NCBI GenBank assembly: GCA_020724545.1
Contig: DYGR01000002.1
Location: 1 to 64,000 of the forward strand
From: Candidatus Methanoperedens nitratireducens
GTDB taxonomy: Archaea; Halobacteriota; Methanosarcinia; Methanosarcinales; Methanoperedenaceae
Direction: 5' to 3'
Length of the DNA: 64,000 bases
Below, in pieces: positions 51,581 to 59,675 of the stretch. How positions within the stretch are numbered: position 1 is the stretch's first letter; every line of letters starts with the position of its first letter. The translations under genes and the position numbers were made by a program. A model generated the notes under the pieces. That model was not told the DNA's origin, did not search any database, and saw only the letters and a program-made list of their open reading frames with translations.

Positions 51581-52575
51581 GAATTTCTTGCAATATACAG
51601 GACATCGCTCAGGATAGAGCTTGCGGTCTCAATCGAACCTGCACCTTTTCCACTGATAGTGATCCTTCCTGCAAGGTCGGTCAGTATGGATGCAACGTTC
51701 AGCGTGCCTCCCACAGCAAGGGGATGCCGCTTGGGGACAAGGCGCGGCGCCACAGTAAGCGTACCATTCCCTGCCTCACAGATGAGCTTTACCACGTAAT
51801 TGTTTTTACTGGCAAGCTCAAGGGCCTCAGGTGTGATTTTTGTGATGCCTGTGATATCTACATCGCGATATGTGACAGCATCATGGAAGATCGAGTTTGC
51901 GATGATGACAAGTTTGCATGCAGAATCGATACCTTCAACATCGTATGTTGGGTCGGTCTCTGCTATCCCCAGTTCCTGTGCCTCTTTCAGCACAAGCTCG
52001 TATGGCAGCCTCTCTTCTGCCATCCTTGTAAGGATATAATTGCAGGTACCGTTGAGTATGCCCTCAATCCCGATAACAGTGTTACCAGCCATGGCCTCAT
52101 GAACAAGGTTGAATATCGGAACAGCCCCGCCCACCGTAGATTCATATCTGAAGAACAGGCCGTTATCTTCAGCCATCTCTTTCAAATCGGAGAAACGCAA
52201 TGCAAGAGGTCCTTTATTCGATGTGACAACGTGCTTTCCTGAATTGAGGGCAGTAAGCATATTATTGAGTCCAGGTTCACCATCCTTGATGTTCGTAGGA
52301 GTTGCTTCTACGATGATCTCATGCTCCACGTTACTGATCAGATCAAATGCGCTTTCTGCACATGTTGCAACTGTGCCTGTTTGTTTTTTTCTCGTTATAG
52401 CGCACATCAGGTCTATTCCCTTATCATCGATCTCGCATCCGCCAGAATCCGCTATCCCTACAACGCACAGGTTGATGCCCTGTTTATTAATATACCCCTG
52501 TTTTGACAGAATAGATCGGGCTACCCCCTGGCCTACCGCCCCGAACCCGATGATGGATAATCTGATAGTCTTCAT
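51577..52575 (-). CDS. hom: Homoserine dehydrogenase
   Basis: The 332-residue enzyme has an N-terminal NAD(P)-binding motif (RLSIIGFGAVGQGVARSIL), KHVVTSNKGPLAL, and the signature ANSIFHDAVTYRDVDITGI region. It reduces aspartate semialdehyde to homoserine, the precursor of threonine and methionine. It lacks the C-terminal regulatory ACT domain of long forms; the gene just upstream encodes a separate ACT-domain protein. Confidence 0.95.
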   Translation of the reverse strand: MKTIRLSIIGFGAVGQGVARSILSKQGYINKQGINLCVVGIADSGGCEIDDKGIDLMCAITRKKQTGTVATCAESAFDLISNVEHEIIVEATPTNIKDGEPGLNNMLTALNSGKHVVTSNKGPLALRFSDLKEMAEDNGLFFRYESTVGGAVPIFNLVHEAMAGNTVIGIEGILNGTCNYILTRMAEERLPYELVLKEAQELGIAETDPTYDVEGIDSACKLVIIANSIFHDAVTYRDVDITGITKITPEALELASKNNYVVKLICEAGNGTLTVAPRLVPKRHPLAVGGTLNVASILTDLAGRITISGKGAGSIETASSILSDVLYIARNS

Positions 52576-53084
52576 GCTCCCTCCGAATTAAGCCTGATTG
52601 GTTCGATCATAAGCAGGTCCTTTTTATCTGCAACATCCCGCAGTATCTCAAGTGCTTTTTTCAATTCCTTCTCCCCGATAGCACTGATTACAAGGTATGC
52701 TGATGAAGTCCTGTCGATCGCCGGCATCGAGAGTGACAGGTCAACGACCTCTGCAAAGCCTGTTGAATCTATCCTGTCGATGGTGTCTCCTATATCCGAA
52801 TGGATGATATGTCCTATAAGAACTAAAGAGACCGAGGATCTCAGCCTCTCTTCCCCTACTCTTGCCACTCTGACACCGCTTTTCTCAAGCCGCTCGATGA
52901 GTTCGTTAAGAACGCGCTGGTCTATCTCAAAAGTGATCTGTACAGGGATTGTTCCTCTGGGAGTTTTCTCTTCGTGCTGGTGTACAACGCTCATAATATT
53001 CCCATGTAACTCTGATATCGGCGAAAGTGCAAGAACAAGCTGACCCGGAATATCCTTTAGCTCAAGCGTCATAGAAACAATCAT
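52572..53084 (-). CDS. ACT-domain protein, likely regulator of homoserine dehydrogenase
   Basis: A 170-residue protein with an N-terminal ACT domain (SMTLELKDIPGQLVLALSPIS) followed by a region that ends AIGEKELKKALEILRDVADK. It overlaps hom by 4 nt (ATGA), so equimolar translation is likely. As the adjacent dehydrogenase has no ACT domain of its own, this protein probably binds an end product such as threonine and regulates the enzyme in trans. Confidence 0.85.
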   Translation of the reverse strand: MIVSMTLELKDIPGQLVLALSPISELHGNIMSVVHQHEEKTPRGTIPVQITFEIDQRVLNELIERLEKSGVRVARVGEERLRSSVSLVLIGHIIHSDIGDTIDRIDSTGFAEVVDLSLSMPAIDRTSSAYLVISAIGEKELKKALEILRDVADKKDLLMIEPIRLNSEGA

Positions 53085-53193
53085 AAATCCTCACTATGCA
53101 CAGGTGGGTAATAAGTTTATTTGGTGACAAATTTTTAAGCTTCTAAAATCCAGAAACCTTTATGTAAAATCTTGAGAAATTATATCAGGGGTA

Positions 53194-54333
53194 TTGAATA
53201 AGTCTATGGCTCAACTTTCGAATAAAAAATCACTTGTTCTCATTGCTATAATTGTTTTTATAATCCTGTTAATCGGCCTTGTCTTGTGGGATTTTTCAGC
53301 TAGAAGACCTGGCGATATCCTTGCCCCAACCGCACCACCTCTGGATGATATACTTCCTGCTGTTTCTGTGGCTAAAGAGTTGGATATTCCCTGGGCTCTT
53401 GATTTTCTGCCTGATGGCAGTATTATTTTTACCGAGAGGGCAGGCAGGATAAGATTGATCGATGAAAAAGAAGGCTTACTTCCCGGTCCCTTGCTTACCA
53501 TTGATGAAGTGGCTCATATAGGTGAAGGAGGCTTACTTGGTATTGCGCTACATCCTGATTTCGTCCAGAATTCATTGATATATGTTTATTACACCTATCA
53601 AAATGGTGCAGTTTTAGCTAATCGAGTGGTAAGATTTAGAAAACATGATAACAATTTGTCAGATAAAGAAATAATCATCGATAATATCCCCGGGGCCTCA
53701 ATACACAACGGCGGTAGAATAAAGTTCGGTCCTGATGGGCACCTGTACATCACAACAGGTGATGCCAATAATCCCGATCTGGCCCAGGATGAGAACTCTT
53801 TAGCTGGAAAGATCTTACGCTTAAAAGATGATGGGACAATCCCTGCTGACAATCCTTTTCCAGACTCGCCTGTCTATTCTTTTGGCCATCGAAACCCCCA
53901 GGGTCTTGCCTGGGATGGTCAGGGAAGGCTCTGGGCAACCGAGCACGGCCCCAGGGGTAATGATGAGTTGAATCTTATTGAGCCTGGAAAAAACTATGGC
54001 TGGCCGATTATTCAGGGTGATGAAGAAGCGCCAGGATTTGTAAGCCCTGTAATCCACAGCGGTACAGAGACATGGGCACCTTCTGGTGCTGCTTATTTAG
54101 ATGGGTCTTTATTTTTTGCAGGGCTGCGGGGCCAGAGCTTGTATGAGGCGATAATAGATGATCAGCCTGCGGCTCTTCGCCGCCATCTTAATAGAGATTT
54201 TGGCAGGCTGCGGGATGTTGTTGTCAGCCCTGATAATTTCCTGTATATTCTTACAAGCAACAGGGACGGCAGGGGTGTGCCTGGTAAAGACGATGACCAG
54301 ATCATCAGAATAGACCCAAAGAGATTCAGATAA
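53194..54333 (+). CDS. PQQ-type sugar dehydrogenase, membrane-anchored (Yli/GDH-like)
   Basis: 379 residues. An N-terminal helix (LVLIAIIVFIILLIGLVLWD) anchors a six-bladed beta-propeller of the glucose/sorbosone dehydrogenase family: IPWALDFLPDGSIIFTERAG, HIGEGGLLGIALHPDF and FGHRNPQGLAWDGQGRLWATEHGPRG, which contains the catalytic-type His and Arg. The domain lies outside the cell. Archaeal homologues often lack PQQ synthesis genes, so the cofactor may be scavenged or absent. TTG start with GGGG upstream; an ATG four codons later is possible. Confidence 0.88.
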   Translation: MNKSMAQLSNKKSLVLIAIIVFIILLIGLVLWDFSARRPGDILAPTAPPLDDILPAVSVAKELDIPWALDFLPDGSIIFTERAGRIRLIDEKEGLLPGPLLTIDEVAHIGEGGLLGIALHPDFVQNSLIYVYYTYQNGAVLANRVVRFRKHDNNLSDKEIIIDNIPGASIHNGGRIKFGPDGHLYITTGDANNPDLAQDENSLAGKILRLKDDGTIPADNPFPDSPVYSFGHRNPQGLAWDGQGRLWATEHGPRGNDELNLIEPGKNYGWPIIQGDEEAPGFVSPVIHSGTETWAPSGAAYLDGSLFFAGLRGQSLYEAIIDDQPAALRRHLNRDFGRLRDVVVSPDNFLYILTSNRDGRGVPGKDDDQIIRIDPKRFR

Positions 54334-54356
54334 AGACCCAGAGGATTCAGTATTAG

Positions 54357-54465
54357 AAAAATATATAAATGCACATGTACTTACGAGATATAAACAAAAT
54401 GATTGGTTATTCTAATAAATAATAAGGAGCGAGCAATAGAGCAATGAAATCCCTTCTTATAAAGA
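54357..54465 (+). promoter_or_regulatory. Shared eCIS leader, first copy
   Basis: AAATATATAAATGCACATGTACT (a TATA-like box) is followed about 55 nt later by AAGGAGCGAGCAATAGAGCA and TGAAATCCCTTCT. The same two blocks with the same spacing occur before the ATPase operon at 59216-59312. In archaea such a box near -25 plus a conserved transcribed element suggests joint control of both units. Confidence 0.75.
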
Positions 54466-54510
54466 TTTAAGTTTGTGTAACTCAAATATGAAATAGGTAG
54501 GAGGTAAAAA

Positions 54511-56109
54511 ATGAGAGAAATAAGTAGTATAGCAGATAAAAAGCCTGGGGCAAAAAGGAAAAAATCTGCTTCTCAGATGCCAGGGGCTGGTTTTTCTCAG
54601 TCTGTAGAATCACCCACCGATACAATCATGTTCCTTCAAAGGACTATTGGGAACCAGGCTGTGCAGAGATTGATTAAATACGGAGCTTTGCAGGCAAAGC
54701 TCAGAATCGACAAGTCTGGGGGTAGATACGAGCAGAAGGCAGTAACCAAAACCCATGAGCCCTCCATCCAGCAGAAATGTACGGTATGTGATGATGTACA
54801 GCAGAATCAATCGACAAAGGAAGAAGAAGAGGAAGAGGTTAGTGAAGCCCGGATGATCCAGAGGAAACTAACGATAGGAGCGCCGGAGGATGTTTATGAA
54901 CAGGAAGCTAATAAGGTAGCTGAACAGGTATCTCAGGGCGGGATATTTTCGGATAATGTAAATTTAAATCACTCCCAACAGGAGATTATCTCGAATTTAG
55001 ATGTTTCAAGAGTCCTTGGTTTCGTTGAAAATAAGAGGCAGGAAATAACTCATAAGGACAATAGCACCAGAAAATTGCGTATTTCCAGAAATGAAGGAGA
55101 ATCTTATCATGAGGAAAAAAACATTCCTTCATCCTTAGAGAATCGGATTCTGCAAAGCAAAGGCATGGGAAGCCTTTTACCTCCACTAATCCAGAAAACC
55201 ATGGAACTCCAAACAGGCTACGATTTCAGTAATGTAAGGGTGAAAACGGACTCAGAGGCTGCTGAGCTTAACAGAAGTCTGGGTGCAAGAGCTTTTACTA
55301 ATGGTTCGGATATCTGGCTTGGCAGAGGCGAAAAAGTAACAGATACTAAATTAATGGCCCATGAACTGACCCATGTTGTACAGCAGGGGGCAGCGAAAAG
55401 GATCGGCCTTAAAAGTACATCAATATATCGCAAAGAGATTCTCCAGTTTCAGAAGGAAAACTCCCCTGATAAAATTGCAGCAATGCAGCAGCAGATTCTT
55501 GAAACACCAGGTTCAATGCCTATTGATCTGAAAGAGAATTCACAAACACTCAGAGGATGTATACCTGGATGCTCTTCAACTAATTCATGCTCAGCCAGTG
55601 CCACTGGAGTAGCATTAGGACCATCGACCGCGGTAAACGATGGAACTAGATGGGGGATGATTACACCCATTATCGTCCGTGGTTCTAATCTTTCCCAAGT
55701 CCAGGATTCTGAATCTGTCAGTTCTTCGATTGATCATACAGGATGTTTCAGCACTAGGCCGAGTGCTCGGAGCAGTAATAGTGGCTGGATGCCTGCTGAC
55801 CAGATTCCTCCTGATAATCACACATCAGGAATAAGTGACCACCTCTCTTATTTTGACAACAACGGAGGAGGAACCTGTAGTTACTCAAGATTACAACTGG
55901 ATTTGTTCAAAATACCGAGTTGCGGTATTAACACTCCACAACCAATACCCCATTCCGGTTATAGATTAAAGCGTGAAATAAAAGGAGAAGGTGGTACCAG
56001 GGTAAGAGCCACTATTACAAAAACAGCAGAAGCCGTAACTGTTGACGGGAAAAGCACTACTGCTGGCCTTACCGCTAAGAGGGAAGAGACCATGATTATC
56101 AGACCATAA
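54511..56109 (+). CDS. eCIS-associated DUF4157 HExxH protein with unknown C-terminal domain
   Basis: 532 residues. Residues 42-62 (LQRTIGNQAVQRLIKYGALQ) and 115-138 (MIQRKLTIGAPEDVYEQEAN) form the N-terminal signature of proteins loaded into extracellular contractile injection systems. The DUF4157 domain (about 205-295) carries the zinc-protease motif HELTH at 284-288 with Gly-rich flanks. The remaining 235 residues are Cys/Ser-rich (GCIPGCSSTNSCSAS...) and match nothing I know; they could be the toxin or cargo part. A CxxC (QKCTVCDDVQ) lies before an acidic run near residue 90. GGAGG precedes the ATG. Confidence 0.9.
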   Translation: MREISSIADKKPGAKRKKSASQMPGAGFSQSVESPTDTIMFLQRTIGNQAVQRLIKYGALQAKLRIDKSGGRYEQKAVTKTHEPSIQQKCTVCDDVQQNQSTKEEEEEEVSEARMIQRKLTIGAPEDVYEQEANKVAEQVSQGGIFSDNVNLNHSQQEIISNLDVSRVLGFVENKRQEITHKDNSTRKLRISRNEGESYHEEKNIPSSLENRILQSKGMGSLLPPLIQKTMELQTGYDFSNVRVKTDSEAAELNRSLGARAFTNGSDIWLGRGEKVTDTKLMAHELTHVVQQGAAKRIGLKSTSIYRKEILQFQKENSPDKIAAMQQQILETPGSMPIDLKENSQTLRGCIPGCSSTNSCSASATGVALGPSTAVNDGTRWGMITPIIVRGSNLSQVQDSESVSSSIDHTGCFSTRPSARSSNSGWMPADQIPPDNHTSGISDHLSYFDNNGGGTCSYSRLQLDLFKIPSCGINTPQPIPHSGYRLKREIKGEGGTRVRATITKTAEAVTVDGKSTTAGLTAKREETMIIRP

Positions 56110-56139
56110 GCGCAACAGAATATGTGGAGGTAGGATGAA

Positions 56140-56634
56140 ATGATTGATAAAGATTTTGGATTCTTTTTGGATGTGAAGAATTTATTCGTTCGTAAGGGTG
56201 ATATTATAGTCCAGGCTTCCGAAGATGAAATCCGTGTTGCAAGTGGATATTCTTCCTGGGCCGATAAGGGTAAAATCATTGATGGAAGACGGTTGACAAT
56301 AATGACTTCCAAGACAAAATACAAAATCAATGAAGAAGTAAGGGTAGTTCACGTGGTAGAGTTTACAGAACCGGGACACAAAGTCTACATCATGGGACCG
56401 AAAGAAGTATATGGAGAATATGTCGACGGTTGCCTTAGCGGAAAAGATGTCCCTTCAGACAGATCAAATCCTTTTGTTCCGGAAGGAGATTATGATGGAA
56501 GAGTCCTGAATAGTCCCGCTGTGGATTACAATTACTATATCACATCATATGCCTTTAATACATGTGGTATCCACTCGATCTATTGGAAATTAGGCAAATG
56601 GAAATCCAATGTCTTGAAAATCATAATCGAATAG
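56140..56634 (+). CDS. Hypothetical protein in the eCIS locus
   Basis: A 164-residue, beta-rich soluble protein (MIDKDFGFFLDVKNLFVRKG; ...VRVVHVVEFTEPGHKVYIMG; YNYYITSYAFNTCGIHSIYWK). No known motif. It follows the DUF4157 gene by 30 nt on the same strand with AGGTAGG before the ATG, so it may be an immunity partner, chaperone or second effector. These roles are guesses from position only. Confidence 0.7.
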   Translation: MIDKDFGFFLDVKNLFVRKGDIIVQASEDEIRVASGYSSWADKGKIIDGRRLTIMTSKTKYKINEEVRVVHVVEFTEPGHKVYIMGPKEVYGEYVDGCLSGKDVPSDRSNPFVPEGDYDGRVLNSPAVDYNYYITSYAFNTCGIHSIYWKLGKWKSNVLKIIIE

Positions 56635-56645
56635 TTCAATTCAAA

Positions 56646-57593
56646 ATGGACTGGCTAAAATCATTATATCCGGAAGTTAGAAAAATTCTCAGAGACTCTG
56701 TGCCTGATTATTGGCCTGGATTGAACTATGTATCATCCAGGTTATTTGAAGAACCTGTGATCCCTGAGGCTATGCTGCCACTTGCATCCTGCAAGGCTGT
56801 CAATGGAAACCCGAAAGATGCTGTCCATGTTTCAGCCGCATTATTGACACTTGGGATGAGTGTACGCATCTTTGATGATCTGTTTGACCAGGACAAGAGT
56901 GGGGAATTGTGGGAACAGGTTGGCCCGGAAAGAGCGTGGAATTATGGATCAGCAATACATAACCTTTCTTTTGAAATACTTAACAGAGCGCCTCTTCATC
57001 ATGCTGTACTTCATAGAATAAATCAATACATTATCGATTCATTTTTCTATTTAGCAGCAGGCCAGGATAGAGATCTATCAGGCGTTACAAAGACTATAGA
57101 AGAATACTGGTTAACGGTGGAAATGAAATCCGCCAATATCTATGCCACAGCATGTGCAACCGGCGCAATGGTCGGAACTGAAAACGATGAACTGATCCAT
57201 GCTTGCGGAGTTTTTGGTCACCATCTCGGTTTTGCAATACAAATATTTAACGATATGGAATCAATCTGGCATCCAAAAGGAATAACCGATTTAAAGCGAG
57301 GAAAGATTACACTCCCATTACTCTATGGACTAACAAGGAATCATTCTGAAAGAAATGAACTTGAATACATAGTTAAATCGAATCAGATAGCATCTAATAG
57401 TGAGCAAATCAAGGAGATATTGGATAATATTGATACTAAAAGTTTTCTTATCTGGACAGCTTTAAAAGAACGGGAACAGGCATTAAAAGCAATAAGTATC
57501 TGTCCTGACTCTGCAGGGAGAGAAGCTCTCGAATCTTTTATAACAGGTATGTTTGGAGATATTGATTCGTTGTTGCCAAAAGTAAGGGACTGA
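56646..57593 (+). CDS. ComQ-like polyprenyl diphosphate synthase
   Basis: About 315 residues. The isoprenyl synthase fold shows the first aspartate-rich motif IFDDLFDQD (residues 76-83) and a modified second motif near residue 205, NDMESIWHPKGITDLKRGKI, where the first Asp is Asn. This NDxxx form with DLxxxKxTLP resembles ComQ, the peptide-modifying prenyltransferase of bacteria, more than chain-elongating GGPP synthases. It lies in the eCIS unit between the DUF4157 proteins and the antisense glycosyltransferase. The open frame begins at 56562 inside the previous gene; ATG at 56646 is the most natural start (56598 is possible). Confidence 0.85.
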   Translation: MDWLKSLYPEVRKILRDSVPDYWPGLNYVSSRLFEEPVIPEAMLPLASCKAVNGNPKDAVHVSAALLTLGMSVRIFDDLFDQDKSGELWEQVGPERAWNYGSAIHNLSFEILNRAPLHHAVLHRINQYIIDSFFYLAAGQDRDLSGVTKTIEEYWLTVEMKSANIYATACATGAMVGTENDELIHACGVFGHHLGFAIQIFNDMESIWHPKGITDLKRGKITLPLLYGLTRNHSERNELEYIVKSNQIASNSEQIKEILDNIDTKSFLIWTALKEREQALKAISICPDSAGREALESFITGMFGDIDSLLPKVRD

Positions 57594-57638
57594 GAAAAAC
57601 GGTATGTGTTTAAGACAGAATGTAAACATTGAGTTTTT

Positions 57639-59063
57639 CTAGAGTGAGTGCAGAATCGTTAGTCCTGCGATATAGAAATAGCCAAGTGCATAGAGCATAA
57701 GAAACGGTACCAGAAAATAGCTTCCTGTAGTAATCGACAGATAAAGAGCAGCCAGGGCATATATACCAAGAGAAAGCTCCAGGATAGTGGTGAAGGGAAA
57801 ATTTAACCTGTATTTTTTTGTATCCCACCTATCAGCTCTTCTCTCTATCCCGAACTTGGGTGTTCGCAGGAAAGCGCCTTTACGATTGAGCAGTGCTTCT
57901 ACGACAGCTATGGTACTGCTGGCCGATATCCCGATCCCGAGGACAGTGAGCATAGGCAGATATACCAGGCGCCGCCACCAATTCTCATACAGCTCCATCT
58001 GCGAGAGGGTATACATGACCAGAGGCCCAAGAGTACCGAAAGCTAAGAACTTGAAATAAGAGAAGATAGTACTTGAAAAAGTAATAAGAGGAAGACTGAG
58101 GAGCAGAAGCACAACCATCATTGGATGCACTGAGTAATAAGTGAGGTGTAGCAGAGTCTCTATCTTCCTGAAGACTGAAGCATCTGATTTTGCAACTTCT
58201 GGCAGGAGCTTCTTGGCACATTGGATTGAGCCTTTAGCCCACCTGAACTGCTGGCGTTTGAAGGCATTTATCTGTACCGGGACCTCAGCAGGAGAAACCA
58301 CATCATCAAGAAAGATCATCTTCCAGCCCTGGAGTTGTGCCCTGTAGCTTAAATCCAGATCCTCAGCGAGAGTATCAGCCTGCCATCCTCCAGAGTCCTC
58401 AATGCACTTCCTGCGCCATATACCTGCAGTGCCGTTGAAGTTAAAGAAGAGCCCGGCACTGTACCTTGTACTCTGTTCTATCTGGAAATGCCCATCGATC
58501 CCGATAGAAAGCGCCCTTGTGAGAAGGGAATAATCTTCATTTATATGCCCCCATCTTGTCTGTACCATGCCTACAGTAGGATCAGAGAAATATGGGATAC
58601 ACTTCTTAAGAAAATCAGGATCAGGCAGGAAATCAGCATCAAAAATCGCTATGAATTCACCCTGCGCATGCTTTAGGCCCTCCTGCAGTGCCCCGGCCTT
58701 GTATCCCTCCCTTGTAGGGCGGCGGAGCAAATAGATATTAAGGCCCATGCTTCCAAGCTCATTAATGCATCCCTGTATTATATTTGTAGTTTCGTCTGTT
58801 GAATCGTCCAGTACCTGTATCTCAAGTTTCTCAATCGGGTAATCCATATCTGCTACTTTTCTTATCAGGCGCTCAACTACGTAGAACTCATTATATACAG
58901 GGAGCTGGATTGTCACAGCCGGGTAAGAGGAGGGCGTATCTGGAGGTTTTTCCTTCTTCCTTTTACTGTGGAGATAAGCAAAGAGAAGGTTGTTGCTTCC
59001 ATATATGGAAAGGGCAACTACGATCATGGTATACATCGCTATGAGTAGGTAGATAGGATTCAT
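57639..59063 (-). CDS. Family 2 processive glycosyltransferase (cellulose-synthase-like)
   Basis: 474 residues with an N-terminal helix (IYLLIAMYTMIVVALSIYGS), the GT-A catalytic domain (VTIQLPVYNEFYVVERLI; IFDADFLPDPDFLKKC with the DxD; ADTLAEDLDLSYRAQLQGW with the catalytic base; the FKRQQFRWAKGS motif of Q/R-x-x-R-W) and four C-terminal helices. It polymerises or extends a membrane polysaccharide. It lies on the opposite strand between the two eCIS gene groups and may modify the cell surface that the system must pass, or be unrelated. Confidence 0.92.
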   Translation of the reverse strand: MNPIYLLIAMYTMIVVALSIYGSNNLLFAYLHSKRKKEKPPDTPSSYPAVTIQLPVYNEFYVVERLIRKVADMDYPIEKLEIQVLDDSTDETTNIIQGCINELGSMGLNIYLLRRPTREGYKAGALQEGLKHAQGEFIAIFDADFLPDPDFLKKCIPYFSDPTVGMVQTRWGHINEDYSLLTRALSIGIDGHFQIEQSTRYSAGLFFNFNGTAGIWRRKCIEDSGGWQADTLAEDLDLSYRAQLQGWKMIFLDDVVSPAEVPVQINAFKRQQFRWAKGSIQCAKKLLPEVAKSDASVFRKIETLLHLTYYSVHPMMVVLLLLSLPLITFSSTIFSYFKFLAFGTLGPLVMYTLSQMELYENWWRRLVYLPMLTVLGIGISASSTIAVVEALLNRKGAFLRTPKFGIERRADRWDTKKYRLNFPFTTILELSLGIYALAALYLSITTGSYFLVPFLMLYALGYFYIAGLTILHSL

Positions 59064-59215
59064 ATCATATCACCGAATATACACAGGTCATATGCATTAT
59101 TGTCATTGCCTTCACTCCTGTTAGCTATAATCCCGATCACCATGTTATTTTAAACCCCTACCTATGCAAACGTATGCAAGGTTTAAATAACTTTTTTGTT
59201 CTCATTTTAAACAAC

Positions 59216-59312
59216 GAAACAAATATATATGCCCGTGTACATGTGAGCCATAATAATAACAATAATAACTCCAACAAGGAGCGAGCAATTGTGCAGTGAA
59301 ACTCCTTCTGAT
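59216..59312 (+). promoter_or_regulatory. Shared eCIS leader, second copy
   Basis: AAATATATATGCCCGTGTACATG and, about 50 nt on, AAGGAGCGAGCAATTGTGCA followed by GTGAAACTCCTTCT repeat the leader found at 54357-54465. Here AAGGAG and CTCCTT can pair around a 20-nt loop, so the element may act as an RNA hairpin. It precedes the zinc-finger, ATPase and sheath genes. Confidence 0.75.
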
Positions 59313-59337
59313 TAGTTGATTTTATTTATTTTTGTAT

Positions 59338-59670
59338 ATGGCGGTGGTAAAAACGATAATATGTGAATGTGGAGAAATTATAGAGAACTGCATATTCAGG
59401 GACTACATAAGGACCTCTGCAAACCCATCAACACCAACTATAGGACACAAAAAATGCGGGCACATATTTAATTTTATTGATGATAAGATGCCCAGGAAAT
59501 ATTCTTCAAAGAAAGAACTGAAGATCCTTGCAATGAGGTTTATACAAAGGAATAATGTGGAACAGGAGACTATCGGAAGGTTCCTTGTCGAAGTTGATCG
59601 GCTAAAATCGAGCGGGAATCGATCTGATCGCGATATACTGATTACAGCACTTCAAATGGTTGTTAAATAA
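59338..59670 (+). CDS. Small cysteine-containing protein at the head of the eCIS operon
   Basis: About 110 residues. The N-terminus holds CECG...C and HKKCGH pairs that could form a zinc finger (ICECGEIIENC ... GHKKCGHIF), followed by a helical half (KKELKILAMRFIQRNNVEQE) that resembles a DNA-binding or protein-binding domain. It starts the operon right after the conserved leader and ends 5 nt before the ATPase gene, a place that suits a regulator or chaperone of the system. A TTG two codons upstream is an alternative start. No family recognised. Confidence 0.7.
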   Translation: MAVVKTIICECGEIIENCIFRDYIRTSANPSTPTIGHKKCGHIFNFIDDKMPRKYSSKKELKILAMRFIQRNNVEQETIGRFLVEVDRLKSSGNRSDRDILITALQMVVK

Positions 59671-59675
59671 AGACT

